Origin: Clostridiales bacterium Firm_09
Lineage (GTDB): Bacteria; Bacillota; Clostridia; Christensenellales; DTU072
Reading direction: 5' to 3'
DNA: 64,000 bases
Assembly (NCBI GenBank): GCA_001604065.1
Contig: LVAO01000006.1
Span: 1 to 64,000, forward strand
In this document: positions 1 to 9,453 of the stretch, piece after piece
Layout: every line of letters begins with the position of its first letter
How positions within the stretch are numbered: position 1 is the first letter of the stretch
Program-made: the position numbers and the translations under genes
Notes under the pieces: model-generated
What the model saw: the letters and a program-made list of their open reading frames with translations, nothing else
Databases searched by the model: none
What the model was told of the DNA's origin: nothing

Positions 1-1
1 C

Positions 2-109
2 GAGGAAGAAGGCAATAGCGTTGCCTTCGACGACGGGCAGACGGAAAGCGGCCGAAAAGATTTGCTTGAAGCTCAAAAGTTTACACTGTTATGCCCTTGT
101 TTATGGTAA
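2..109 (+). CDS. 3' end of a truncated or partial CDS, unknown product
   Basis: Open frame from the window edge (EEEGNSVAFDDGQTESGRKDLLEAQKFTLLCPCLW*), ending just before the IS remnant; the tail may be IS-derived. Confidence 0.25.
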   Translation, partial: EEEGNSVAFDDGQTESGRKDLLEAQKFTLLCPCLW

Positions 110-119
110 AATATCATCA

Positions 120-431
120 TCAACTGTTACGGTTGACCCAATGAAAAACCAGCTTTCCTTTATCCGGGACTTGCCAAAAACGAAGGTCATCTGAATATGC
201 TCTTTGCCTGCGTTAATCTGGTGAAGCTCATCGGAAAAATCAAAGCAGAAAAACCGCTATATCCACAAATCATAGGATCGGTCTGACCAAAAACAGCAAA
301 AACGAATAAAAAGGCTGAAAATCAGCCGAAAACCAAAGACAAACCACCATCAGATTCCGCTATAATTTCGAAATCCGAACCTGAATATCAAAATTCATTC
401 TGTATACGTGATTTATGAAGTGGTTCCTTAA
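120..431 (+). mobile_element. Degenerate IS5-derived element; right terminal repeat GATTTATGAAGTGGTTCCTTAA present, left end not identified
   Basis: Near-identical over about 270 bp to the reverse complement of 20347-20756; TTAA at 428-431. Confidence 0.65.
141..286 (+). pseudogene. IS5-like transposase remnant: N-terminus MKNQLSF joined to C-terminus GLAKNEGHLNMLFACVNLVKLIGKIKAEKPLYPQIIGSV*, with internal deletion and frame change
   Basis: C-terminal motif (R/GL-AKNEGHLNMLFACVNLVK) typical of IS5-group DDE transposases; the N-terminus matches the copy at 20.35-20.76 kb. Confidence 0.7.
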
Positions 432-447
432 TTTCAAACATGGTTTC

Positions 448-1011
448 TCATATTATAAGCTGGCTGACCAGCCTGCGGATTTCTTCATCCGACAGCATAT
501 CCCCTTCTTCCGCAAGTGTTTCCTGCATTTCTCCGCCGGACAAATGCTCTCCTTTTTCCGACAGACGTTCTGTCTCGGAAATATAATCCTCCTGTGCCGG
601 CGAATTAAAAGGAATATCCTGCTCAATCATTTCTCTTAGTTCTTTGGCGCATTGGCGAAGATAACGTTCTGTCCGGATAACCTGTTCGCCGAGGTTTTCT
701 GCTTTCTCCAGATTCTGCACCGCTTCTGTCCATTTTGCGCGGTAGGCCTCCAGCCTTTCACATTCCAGCGTATAGCGCACCTTTGCTTCACGCTCCAGCT
801 CTTTCGCCTTATTTTTTGTGTAAGCAAGCGTTTCGGCTATCTCCGCCTCTTTTGCACGGTAACGCGCTAATTCTATAGACAATGCATTGTTTTCGCGTTT
901 CAGCTCTTCAATGCGGTCCGCTTGCAGCTTTTCAAGCGGAACTTCTTGCTTGTTCTCTTTCCTTCTACAAAAAAATCGCTTTGCCATAGTTTGATTATAT
1001 CCCGCAGTCAA
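448..1011 (-). CDS. Hypothetical coiled-coil protein
   Basis: 187 aa ORF, Glu/Lys/Arg-rich heptad-like sequence. Confidence 0.6.
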   Translation of the reverse strand: MTAGYNQTMAKRFFCRRKENKQEVPLEKLQADRIEELKRENNALSIELARYRAKEAEIAETLAYTKNKAKELEREAKVRYTLECERLEAYRAKWTEAVQNLEKAENLGEQVIRTERYLRQCAKELREMIEQDIPFNSPAQEDYISETERLSEKGEHLSGGEMQETLAEEGDMLSDEEIRRLVSQLII

Positions 1012-1138
1012 AAAAACAATCTATGGTTTTTTGTCTTTTTTTGCAACAAAGAAGCACACAGAACGGTTCGTTCTGTCATCAAAGCCAGAAACAAGCAGAA
1101 AAACGCGGACAGAAAAACGCGGGCATCCCGATATCGGT

Positions 1139-2557
1139 TCAATGCGTTTCGTTCAGAAGTTTTTGTTTAAGATTATACAATCCTTCGGAAAGGTCCACCT
1201 TATACTCATGCGGATTGATAAGTCGTCTGTATTCTTCCCAAAGGCTGTCCTTGCACCTTTGCGCATAAAGAACAATCTCGGTCAGCGGCGGCAGATCATA
1301 TATCAGCTTGCCGTTCTCAAATACCTTGACCATCAGATCCTTGAGCCTGTAGTTGGTGAATGTCTTCTTCTTCCATGTTTCCAAAGGGTGGAAGATGGTC
1401 AGCGGTTTGCTCTCGTCAAACTGCTCTTCCCTGAGCGCAATGAGATCCGCCGCGGCCATGCCGTCCGCGTCAAAGATTCTGTATGTGGTCTTGAAGCCCG
1501 GATTGGTAATCTTTTCGGGGGTATCCGAAACCTTCATTTTGGGAATCAGAACTCCGTTTTCTTCTATGCCGGCCAGTTTATATACGCCCCCTAAAGAAGG
1601 CTGCGGAAAAGAGGTTATGAGCTTGGTGCCGATACCCCAGACGTCAATCTTCGCCTCCTGCGCGCGCAAGGCGGCAATGATGTTCTCATCGATATCCCCG
1701 CTCGCAAATATCTTGACATCGGCATGTCCTGCCTGATCCAGCATTTTGCGCGCACGTTTGGTAAGATAAGCAAGATCCCCGCTGTCAATCCTGATGCCGA
1801 TCGGTTTGTGTCCGGCAGCTTTCAGTTCGTTAAACACGGTAATGGCATTGGGGACACCGCTGCGCAATGTGTCATAGGTATCAACCAGAAGCAGGCATGA
1901 ATCCGGATATATTTCTGCGTATTTTCTAAAAGCTTCCAGCTCGGTGGGAAAGCTCATCACCCAGCTATGGGCATGTGTGCCGCCCACTTTGACGCCGAAC
2001 ATTTGTCCCGCATATACGTTGGAAGTCGATTTGCAGCCTCCGATGATGCTTGCCCGCGTGCCATAGATGCCGGCGTCCGGACCCTGCGCACGCCGGAGCC
2101 CGAATTCGGCAACCGCCCCATCTGTTTCCTGCGTGATGCGTAGGGATTTGGTCGCTATCAGCGTCTGATGATTGATGATGTTGAGAAGGGCCGTTTCTAC
2201 CAGCTGGGCTTCGAACAATTTGGCGCGCACAACAACAAGCGGCTCATGGGGAAAGACGATTTCACCTTCGCGCACAGCATAAATATCGCCCGTGAAATCA
2301 AAATTGGTTATTCTTTCAAAAAATTTTTCTCCGAACACATGCAAGGAACGAAGATAGGCGATGTCCTCGGCGGAAAAATGGAGATTTTTTATAAGATCGA
2401 CAGCCTGTTCGAGGCCTGCGGCGACTGCGAACTCCAGATTGGGCGCAGGACGAAAAAAAAGGTCAAAAACGGCGATTTTATCCGCCATGCCGCTCTCCAG
2501 ATAGGCATTCATCATGGAAAGCTCATAAAAATCGGTCAACATTGTTAAATTCCGCAT
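1139..2557 (-). CDS. pncB: Nicotinate phosphoribosyltransferase
   Basis: 472 aa; MLTDFYELSMMNAYLESG... and GTRASIIGGCKSTSNVYAG... family motifs. Confidence 0.93.
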   Translation of the reverse strand: MRNLTMLTDFYELSMMNAYLESGMADKIAVFDLFFRPAPNLEFAVAAGLEQAVDLIKNLHFSAEDIAYLRSLHVFGEKFFERITNFDFTGDIYAVREGEIVFPHEPLVVVRAKLFEAQLVETALLNIINHQTLIATKSLRITQETDGAVAEFGLRRAQGPDAGIYGTRASIIGGCKSTSNVYAGQMFGVKVGGTHAHSWVMSFPTELEAFRKYAEIYPDSCLLLVDTYDTLRSGVPNAITVFNELKAAGHKPIGIRIDSGDLAYLTKRARKMLDQAGHADVKIFASGDIDENIIAALRAQEAKIDVWGIGTKLITSFPQPSLGGVYKLAGIEENGVLIPKMKVSDTPEKITNPGFKTTYRIFDADGMAAADLIALREEQFDESKPLTIFHPLETWKKKTFTNYRLKDLMVKVFENGKLIYDLPPLTEIVLYAQRCKDSLWEEYRRLINPHEYKVDLSEGLYNLKQKLLNETH

Positions 2558-2769
2558 GAAGCATCTCCCGCCGCGTCCGCAGCGTCTCCTACTGTGTTTA
2601 CAAGCATAGTATCACTGCAATCATGAATTGTCAACGGTGGACAATGGGAATCATGATATTTATGGCCGGATTCCGACAAAGAAGGGCGCCCAAACGACTT
2701 GCGCGCCCTTTTCTTCCGCCGGACCATGCAAAAACATTTGATCTTCCGGAGAAAATGTATGAATCGTTA

Positions 2770-4038
2770 TTATGATTCTTTTTTGATTTCTCTTGTTCCT
2801 GTCTGACGTATCCCCACCGGGAAAACATTCTCTTTGCCGAAAACCTCTGCCATAGAACGGCAAAAGGCGTCTTTCTTGTCATTTCTGACAAAAGTCAGGA
2901 TGGTGCCCGCAAAACCGCCGCCATGCACGCGATATGCCTCAACCCCCTCAAAACCCGCGCACATTGCAAGTGCTACGGGAATCGGCTGCTGATGGTCACC
3001 CTCCGGATAGCAGTTCTGGAGCTTCTTGTATGAAGACTCGCCCGACGCCGTAATCAGTTGCATCGCTTCGGTCTGGTTGCCGCTGTCAATCGCTTTGGTC
3101 AGCGCATCAACGCGTTTGTTCTCTTCAAAATAATGCATTGCGCGGAGCACCGCCCGGCCGGGAAGTTTCTTCAGAAGGCCTTTGATATCGGAATAAAATG
3201 CCGTTTCGGAAACAAAGCGTAGTTTTTTCTCCCCGAAATATGCGGCAACCGCCTCCATCTCGGCACGGATGGCGGCATATTGCGGTGTCAGCTCACAATG
3301 GTCGCCGCCGCAATTGACGACGACCGCGCTGAGATTGTCAAAACGCCAGCAAGGTTTGACGACAACGGGATTCGCCGTATCCAGAAAATCAATGAAGCTG
3401 ATGCCCCCCAACGCAATGGACGCCTGATCCATAAGACCGGAAGGCTTTCCGAAATAGACATTCTCTGCAAATTGAGAAATAATCGCTTTGGTCACGGGCG
3501 GCACGGAATTATTATTGTATAAGACATTCAGAATTTCGCAGACAAGCACTTCGAAGGAAGCAGAGGAGCTCATCCCGGCGCCTTTGAATACCTGAGATAC
3601 CGTGGTTGCGCAAAAACCGCCCGTTTTATAGCCGCGGGACTCCAGACCTTTGACAACGCCGCGGACAAGCGCAAAGGAAGATCCTTTTTCTTGCTCGTAT
3701 AATCCGGTATCGTCGATATCGACATTGACTTCGGGGTAACCGAAGCTTCTGATAACAATCCTTCTGTCCTTGCGCGGCGATACCGCCGCAATCGTATCTG
3801 CGGTGACGGCGGCAGCAACGACCTTGCCGTTGTTGTGGTCGGTATGGTTGCCGCAGACTTCTATTCTTCCCGGAGAAGTGAACAAACGGAAATCCTCATT
3901 GCATGCAGCACGGTGTTGCGCAATGAGCAACGCAAAACGCTCTGCTGCGGCCAAATAATCTCCATCGTAAAGCCCGGACGCCTCGGATACAAAAATTTTA
4001 TCATTCAACAACTCTTTTTGGATTTCAGCTATTGCCAA
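2770..4038 (-). CDS. galK: Galactokinase (GHMP kinase); probable TTG start at 4038
   Basis: SPGRIEVCGNHTDHNNG and GAGMSSSASFE motifs. ORF track start at 4125 lies upstream of the likely promoter; TTG at 4038 is preceded by GAGG. Confidence 0.88.
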   Translation of the reverse strand: MAIAEIQKELLNDKIFVSEASGLYDGDYLAAAERFALLIAQHRAACNEDFRLFTSPGRIEVCGNHTDHNNGKVVAAAVTADTIAAVSPRKDRRIVIRSFGYPEVNVDIDDTGLYEQEKGSSFALVRGVVKGLESRGYKTGGFCATTVSQVFKGAGMSSSASFEVLVCEILNVLYNNNSVPPVTKAIISQFAENVYFGKPSGLMDQASIALGGISFIDFLDTANPVVVKPCWRFDNLSAVVVNCGGDHCELTPQYAAIRAEMEAVAAYFGEKKLRFVSETAFYSDIKGLLKKLPGRAVLRAMHYFEENKRVDALTKAIDSGNQTEAMQLITASGESSYKKLQNCYPEGDHQQPIPVALAMCAGFEGVEAYRVHGGGFAGTILTFVRNDKKDAFCRSMAEVFGKENVFPVGIRQTGTREIKKES

Positions 4039-4166
4039 TTTACGCCTCTTTATGTATAATTGATTTGTGTAAATTGTAGCACAAAATCTGCTGCTTTGCA
4101 AATAATTAGATAATGATAGCTTCATTGTTCGATATATACAGCTCTATATAATAAGCGGAGTTTCTT

Positions 4167-5705
4167 ATGCCCAAAAAAAAATTCAGTATTGCTACTGCGT
4201 TAGCAAATCTTGTTGTCTATGCCGAAAAAACTTTTCATGCTAACCGTTTTGATCTGATATATGCAAACAACCAATTATTATCGCTTTTTTCCCTACCGGA
4301 ACCGGGTGAAGCAGACAAAACGCTGCCTGATTTCCAGTCCGGCATCATCGAACCAATCATAGAATACGCAATCGAAGAAGGTCTCTGCAAACCGGAAGAA
4401 TCTTTGCTTTTTGAGACAAGGATTCTCGGCATCGTCATGCCTCCGCCCTCACAAGTGATCAGCACCTTCGATGCAATAGCGGCAACAGACGGCATCAAAA
4501 AAGCCACGGATTATCTTAACGAGCTTTCCATCCACAGCAATTATATCCGCATGCCGGATATCAATAAGAACATCCGATGGACAGCGCCCGGGGTAAAAGG
4601 GGATTTAACCATAACCATCAACCTCAGCAAGCCCGAAAAGGACAACAAACAAGTCGCTATGGAGAGACTTCTGCCACAGACCAGCTATCCCAAATGCAAA
4701 CTCTGTATAGAAAACATGGGTTATGCCGGAGCGCTCAATTATCCGGCACGACAAACCCTGCGCGTCATTCCTATCATGCTCAATGACGAGCTGTGGCATT
4801 TCCAATTTTCACCTTATGTTTATTTTGACAATCACTGCATTGCCTTGTCGGATGAACATCGTCCCATGGCGATTACCGCTCAGACATTTACCCGGCTGCT
4901 GGATTTTGTCGACCTCTTTCCGCATTATTTTATCGGCAGCAATGCCGACCTCCCCATCGTCGGCGGCTCCATTCTTGCGCACGACCATTTCCAGGGCGGA
5001 AGCAAGGTGCTTCCCATGCTCAACCGTCCTGCAAAAAAGCTATTCATGTCCCACGCTTTCCCCGATGTCAGCATCGCCGTATTGGACTGGTACAATTCCG
5101 TCATACGCCTGACCTCCGAGAACAGACCGCAGTTGGAAAAAATAGCTTCCTATATCCTGCAGAACTGGAGAAACTATTCCGACGAAGCCAACGGCATTTT
5201 TGCAAAAACCTCAGAGCCGCACAACACCATCACGCCGATAGCTGCCTATAACGAAGAGTCCGGATATTCTCTTTACCTCATTTTGCGCAACAACCGCACC
5301 GACGAGGCGCATCCCTACGGCATCTTTCATCCGACCGAAGATATGCACAATATCAAAAAAGAAGGCATCGGATTAATTGAAGCGATGGGCATATTCATTC
5401 TCCCGGGCCGCTTGTTTGAAGAAATCCGCGATATATCGGACATTCTTACCGGCCGCAAACCCCTCAATTTCGCAGAACTCAGCCAAGAAGACCATAAGCT
5501 CTTCAAACACATGGGGATGATCGCCCAGCTTGCTAACGATTATGGCCTGAATCTCACCGACGCAGCCGCAGAAGAAGCAATCGTCGGATATATCAACAAC
5601 ACCTGCGTCAAGATTCTCAACTGTACGGCAGTCTTCAAAGACACGCCGGAGGGTAATATTGCCTTTGATACCTACCTGAAAAAGATGAATTTTCAGCAAT
5701 TATAA
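4167..5705 (+). CDS. galT: UDP-glucose--hexose-1-phosphate uridylyltransferase, class II GalT
   Basis: 512 aa; GGSILAHDHFQGG and NKNIRW motifs; divergent from galK. Confidence 0.9.
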   Translation: MPKKKFSIATALANLVVYAEKTFHANRFDLIYANNQLLSLFSLPEPGEADKTLPDFQSGIIEPIIEYAIEEGLCKPEESLLFETRILGIVMPPPSQVISTFDAIAATDGIKKATDYLNELSIHSNYIRMPDINKNIRWTAPGVKGDLTITINLSKPEKDNKQVAMERLLPQTSYPKCKLCIENMGYAGALNYPARQTLRVIPIMLNDELWHFQFSPYVYFDNHCIALSDEHRPMAITAQTFTRLLDFVDLFPHYFIGSNADLPIVGGSILAHDHFQGGSKVLPMLNRPAKKLFMSHAFPDVSIAVLDWYNSVIRLTSENRPQLEKIASYILQNWRNYSDEANGIFAKTSEPHNTITPIAAYNEESGYSLYLILRNNRTDEAHPYGIFHPTEDMHNIKKEGIGLIEAMGIFILPGRLFEEIRDISDILTGRKPLNFAELSQEDHKLFKHMGMIAQLANDYGLNLTDAAAEEAIVGYINNTCVKILNCTAVFKDTPEGNIAFDTYLKKMNFQQL

Positions 5706-5723
5706 ACCCTGCCCGGATCAGGC

Positions 5724-5752
5724 TTGTACAGATCAGAAAAATGTGATATTAT
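5724..5752 (+). promoter_or_regulatory. Predicted sigma-A promoter of dnaX: TTGTAC-17 bp-TATTAT
   Basis: The -10 ends 6 nt before the dnaX ATG. Confidence 0.6.
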
Positions 5753-5758
5753 AAACCG

Positions 5759-7432
5759 ATGGCACATGTATCTCTATACAGACGTTTCCGTCCTGCCACC
5801 TGGGACAAGGTAATCGGACAGGACCATATCGTTCTTACCCTTGTCAACCAGATAAAATCGGGCACTGTCGGACACGCATATCTTTTTACGGGCACCAGAG
5901 GAACCGGTAAAACAAGCTCCGCGAAGATTTTCGCAAAGGCTGTTAATTGTCTTGACCCCAAAAACGGTTCGCCCTGCGGCGTTTGCAGCCATTGCCGGGC
6001 TCTTGCCGATCCTTCCAATCTTGACATCGTCGAAATGGACGCCGCAAGCAACAACGGCGTAGACGAAATCCGTGAGCTCAAAGAAAATGTGCAGTATCCG
6101 CCGACATCGGCAAGATATAAGGTGTATATCATTGACGAAGTGCACATGCTCTCGGGTTCTGCTTTTAATGCACTGCTGAAAACGCTTGAAGAGCCCCCCG
6201 CTCACGCCATCTTCATTCTTGCCACAACCGAAGTGCACAAAGTGCCGCAAACCATTTTGAGCCGCTGCTTACGCTTCGATTTCCGGTTGGTTTCCAAAGA
6301 AAAGCTTGTCGGCTTGCTCAAGCAGATTTTTGCAGAAATCGGTTATTCTTATGAAGAAGAGGCCCTGGAGATTCTTGCGCTGCATGGCGAAGGAAGCGTC
6401 CGCGATACGTTGTCGATTGCGGACATATGCCTCTCCTACTCACCAGAAAAACTGACTGCGGAAGCGGTGCTCGAAATGCTGGGAGCATCGGACTTCCAGA
6501 CGCTTTTTGAGATCGCCTCGGGGATTCTCTCCGGCCAAATCGGCGAAGCTCTTAAGATTGCAGACGGCGTGTACGCACGCGGCAAGGGCATCAGCACGTT
6601 CAATAAGGATTTATGCGCGTTTTTCCGCGACATCCTCGCCGTAAAAAATGTATCCGACTACAAAAGCAGATACAACGCTCAGCAAACGGAAGCCTTGAAG
6701 AAACTCGCCGACCGTTACGACAATTACCGTCTGGGACGCGTCATGGACATTCTTTCTTCGGCAGAAAATCTGATACGTTACAGCACCCAGCCTCAAATCA
6801 TAATGGATGCCTGCATCGTAAAAGCGTCCGAGCTTCAGACCGAACCCAATATCGAAGCGCTTTTGAGCCGCGTCCGGGCGTTGGAAAACAAGCTTGCCGA
6901 TCTGCAATCCGGTGCGATCAAAATCACGTATCCCGATGAACCTTCCCCTCAAATTTCTGTTTCCCAGGCAACCGATAACGGCGATCCTTATCCTTTGCCT
7001 TCAGACGGCGCCCCGTCTTCCGGAATGGAGGACATCCTGTCGAAACTGGTTCCGGCAGAAGAAGAGGCGGTTTTTTGCGACGATACGCAAGAAGATGCGC
7101 CTTCGGGCCCGGATGAGCTTGCAAAAGGGATCATGGGCGGTCTTCTTACGGTGCTGCGGGAACAGAATTACAGCATGTTATACCATGCTTTGTCAAAGCA
7201 AGAAGATTACGGCATGAACGGCAATACGCTTGCCGTACGCGTATCCGATGCGGCAAGCTGGTCGCTTATCAACGCGCCCGGCAATCCGGCTCTTCTCAAG
7301 TCTTTTATAAGACAACAGTCCGGAGGCGATTATGATCTTGAGATCACAAGAAAAAGCAGCCGGGAAGAAATCAGGACCGGCAGCAAAAATACGTTGATAG
7401 AATTGTTCGGCAACAAGCTCAAAAGTCCCTGA
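5759..7432 (+). CDS. dnaX: DNA polymerase III subunit gamma/tau
   Basis: 557 aa; YRRFRPATWDKVIGQDHIV, GTRGTGKTSSAKIFAKAVNC, DEVHMLSGSAFNALLKTLEEPP. Confidence 0.95.
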   Translation: MAHVSLYRRFRPATWDKVIGQDHIVLTLVNQIKSGTVGHAYLFTGTRGTGKTSSAKIFAKAVNCLDPKNGSPCGVCSHCRALADPSNLDIVEMDAASNNGVDEIRELKENVQYPPTSARYKVYIIDEVHMLSGSAFNALLKTLEEPPAHAIFILATTEVHKVPQTILSRCLRFDFRLVSKEKLVGLLKQIFAEIGYSYEEEALEILALHGEGSVRDTLSIADICLSYSPEKLTAEAVLEMLGASDFQTLFEIASGILSGQIGEALKIADGVYARGKGISTFNKDLCAFFRDILAVKNVSDYKSRYNAQQTEALKKLADRYDNYRLGRVMDILSSAENLIRYSTQPQIIMDACIVKASELQTEPNIEALLSRVRALENKLADLQSGAIKITYPDEPSPQISVSQATDNGDPYPLPSDGAPSSGMEDILSKLVPAEEEAVFCDDTQEDAPSGPDELAKGIMGGLLTVLREQNYSMLYHALSKQEDYGMNGNTLAVRVSDAASWSLINAPGNPALLKSFIRQQSGGDYDLEITRKSSREEIRTGSKNTLIELFGNKLKSP

Positions 7433-7542
7433 ACGTTATAAAAATTCCAAAAACGCAAGCGTCAACATCCGAAAGTTATCGATTGATTGTAACAAAATAT
7501 CGCAGCAGATAATAATTTATATTTATTAAAGGAGATACGGAT

Positions 7543-7887
7543 ATGAACAAATTCGGAGGCTTCGGCGGCGGCGGCAATATGCAGCAGCTCATGAGACAGG
7601 CACAGAAGATGCAGCAGGATATGCAAAAAGCGCAGGAAGAACTTGCCGAAACAGAGGTCGTGGCAACATCCGGCGGAGGTATGGTAGAAATTGTCATGAC
7701 CTGCAACAGAGAATTGGTTTCCGTCAAAATCAAACCGGAAGCTGTTGATCCCGAGGATGTCGAAATGCTTGAGGATATGCTGGTTGCAGCTTTTAATGAA
7801 GCTTCCAAGCTGGTGGAAGAGGAGCAGAAACGCGTCATGGGTCCTTATGCAAACATTATGAGCAGCGGATTGGGAGGCCTGATATAG
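7543..7887 (+). CDS. YbaB/EbfC family nucleoid-associated protein
   Basis: 114 aa; between dnaX and recR; MQQLMRQAQKMQQDMQKAQEEL; SD AAGGAG. Confidence 0.93.
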   Translation: MNKFGGFGGGGNMQQLMRQAQKMQQDMQKAQEELAETEVVATSGGGMVEIVMTCNRELVSVKIKPEAVDPEDVEMLEDMLVAAFNEASKLVEEEQKRVMGPYANIMSSGLGGLI

Positions 7888-7888
7888 C

Positions 7889-8470
7889 ATGCAAACAGAA
7901 GCGTTGGCACGGCTGATTGCCAACTTCAGAAAGCTGCCTGCCGTCGGACAAAAAACCGCGGCGCGCTATGCCTACGGCATCCTTGATATGAGCGATGAAG
8001 AAGTCAGCGAATTTGTCGATGCTATTACCGATGCCAAAAAAACGATTCATTTCTGTAAACAATGCGGCAATTATACGGACCTTGAGGTTTGCGAACATTG
8101 TCAGACCGCCGATAAAAGCATCCTATGTATTGTCAAGGAACCAAGGGACATTCTTGCATTCGAAAAGATGGGAGGCTATCACGGACTTTATCACGTTTTG
8201 GGCGGCACCCTCGACTTCCAGAAGGGCATCACGGCGGAGACTCTGCGCATCAAAGAACTTCTGCTCCGTCTGGACGGCGTAAAAGAAGTGATCATTGCAC
8301 TTGATGCGGACATCGGCGGTGAAATGACCTCGGTTTACCTTTCACAACTCCTCAAACCTCTCAATATCGCCGTCACCCGTCTTGCCCACGGCATTCCGAT
8401 GGGAAGTGAGATAGAATATGCGGATGAAATGACGCTGTCCAGAGCTCTGGCAGACAGAAAACCATTGTAA
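7889..8470 (+). CDS. recR: Recombination protein RecR
   Basis: 193 aa; LARLIANFRKLPAVGQKTAARYA; CXXC zinc finger; Toprim motif. Confidence 0.95.
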   Translation: MQTEALARLIANFRKLPAVGQKTAARYAYGILDMSDEEVSEFVDAITDAKKTIHFCKQCGNYTDLEVCEHCQTADKSILCIVKEPRDILAFEKMGGYHGLYHVLGGTLDFQKGITAETLRIKELLLRLDGVKEVIIALDADIGGEMTSVYLSQLLKPLNIAVTRLAHGIPMGSEIEYADEMTLSRALADRKPL

Positions 8471-8490
8471 AAATCGTAATGCAAAACCAA

Positions 8491-8525
8491 AAGCATATGC
8501 CCGACGGGCATATGCTTTTTTTCTT
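8491..8525 (+). terminator. Rho-independent terminator after recR
   Basis: AAGCATATGCCCGACGGGCATATGCTT hairpin followed by T-run. Confidence 0.9.
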
Positions 8526-8576
8526 TTGTATAATTTTCCCTTTGCCTGCTCATAATACCACTGAGGTGAAATAATT

Positions 8577-9191
8577 ATGATAGCTATGATTACATTAGGT
8601 GCATTGGGTCTTCTGATCCTTGTCGGACTGGGCAGGAATATGTTGAAGGATTTCCATATCAACGCTGTATTTTTCGTATTGATTCTTGCAGCCGTCATCG
8701 GTCTCAACTTCATTCCCGACTTATATATCGGCGCATTCAGTTTCAGAATCGGTTCTTTGCTGATGTATCTGTTTGCATTCATCATGTTCTGGGTATTCGG
8801 ACGTTTTTCCAGCCAGCTGACGGCGTTTGCAATTGCGCTCATTCTGGGTGGTCTGGCCTATGCCGCAACAAGGCTTGCCATGCTGACGGGCAATACTTTC
8901 TTCGCCACCAGCAACTGGGTCTATGCTCTGATTATCGGTACGTTAACCTTCCTTCTGACTCAGAACGGCAAATACAGTTTTGTGGTTGCGACAGAAGCGA
9001 TGATGCTCTTCAACGGACTTATCCAGATTGGCACGGGAGCGTACAACATGAATTTCGGATTTGACTGGACGGTGATTGCCGTTGCGACAAGCGTGGTCAT
9101 GTTTGAAGTTTTTTCAAGAGTCATGCACCGTCCCTCCAGACTTGCGTATTATTTTGAAACAAGCAGACTGGAAGAGCATGACAGGATATAA
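8577..9191 (+). CDS. Multi-pass membrane protein, unknown function
   Basis: 204 aa hydrophobic ORF; preceded by GAGGTG. Confidence 0.65.
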   Translation: MIAMITLGALGLLILVGLGRNMLKDFHINAVFFVLILAAVIGLNFIPDLYIGAFSFRIGSLLMYLFAFIMFWVFGRFSSQLTAFAIALILGGLAYAATRLAMLTGNTFFATSNWVYALIIGTLTFLLTQNGKYSFVVATEAMMLFNGLIQIGTGAYNMNFGFDWTVIAVATSVVMFEVFSRVMHRPSRLAYYFETSRLEEHDRI

Positions 9192-9207
9192 TCACTCCGA
9201 AACGGCA

Positions 9208-9250
9208 GAAATGGCGGTCCGGAACAGGGCCGCCATTTCTATGGCCGTTT
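9208..9250 (+). terminator. Terminator-like hairpin
   Basis: GAAATGGCGG...CCGCCATTTC perfect 10 bp stem, T-run at 9245-9251. Confidence 0.6.
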
Positions 9251-9335
9251 TTTCAAAAAACAACGCGGATTGAGAAGCCTGTTCCCACTGCGCGAAGCAT
9301 CCTTGATGAAATCTGTCTTTGTTTTCCCAGACAGG

Positions 9336-9453
9336 TTAAAGAAGCAATGAACAAATACATTAAATTATGCTAAATATTTTTTGATTTTAGCCAAGATGAC
9401 GCATCAATTCATTCTTTGAAAGGAGCACGAGCATTCATTCATTGCTTCCTAAA
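9336..9453. mobile_element. Putative ~118 bp MITE-like element with about 23 bp imperfect terminal inverted repeats
   Basis: Left TTAAAGAAGCAATGAACAAATAC; right (reverse complement) TTTAGGAAGCAATGAATGAATGC; 18/23 identical. No coding content. Confidence 0.45.
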
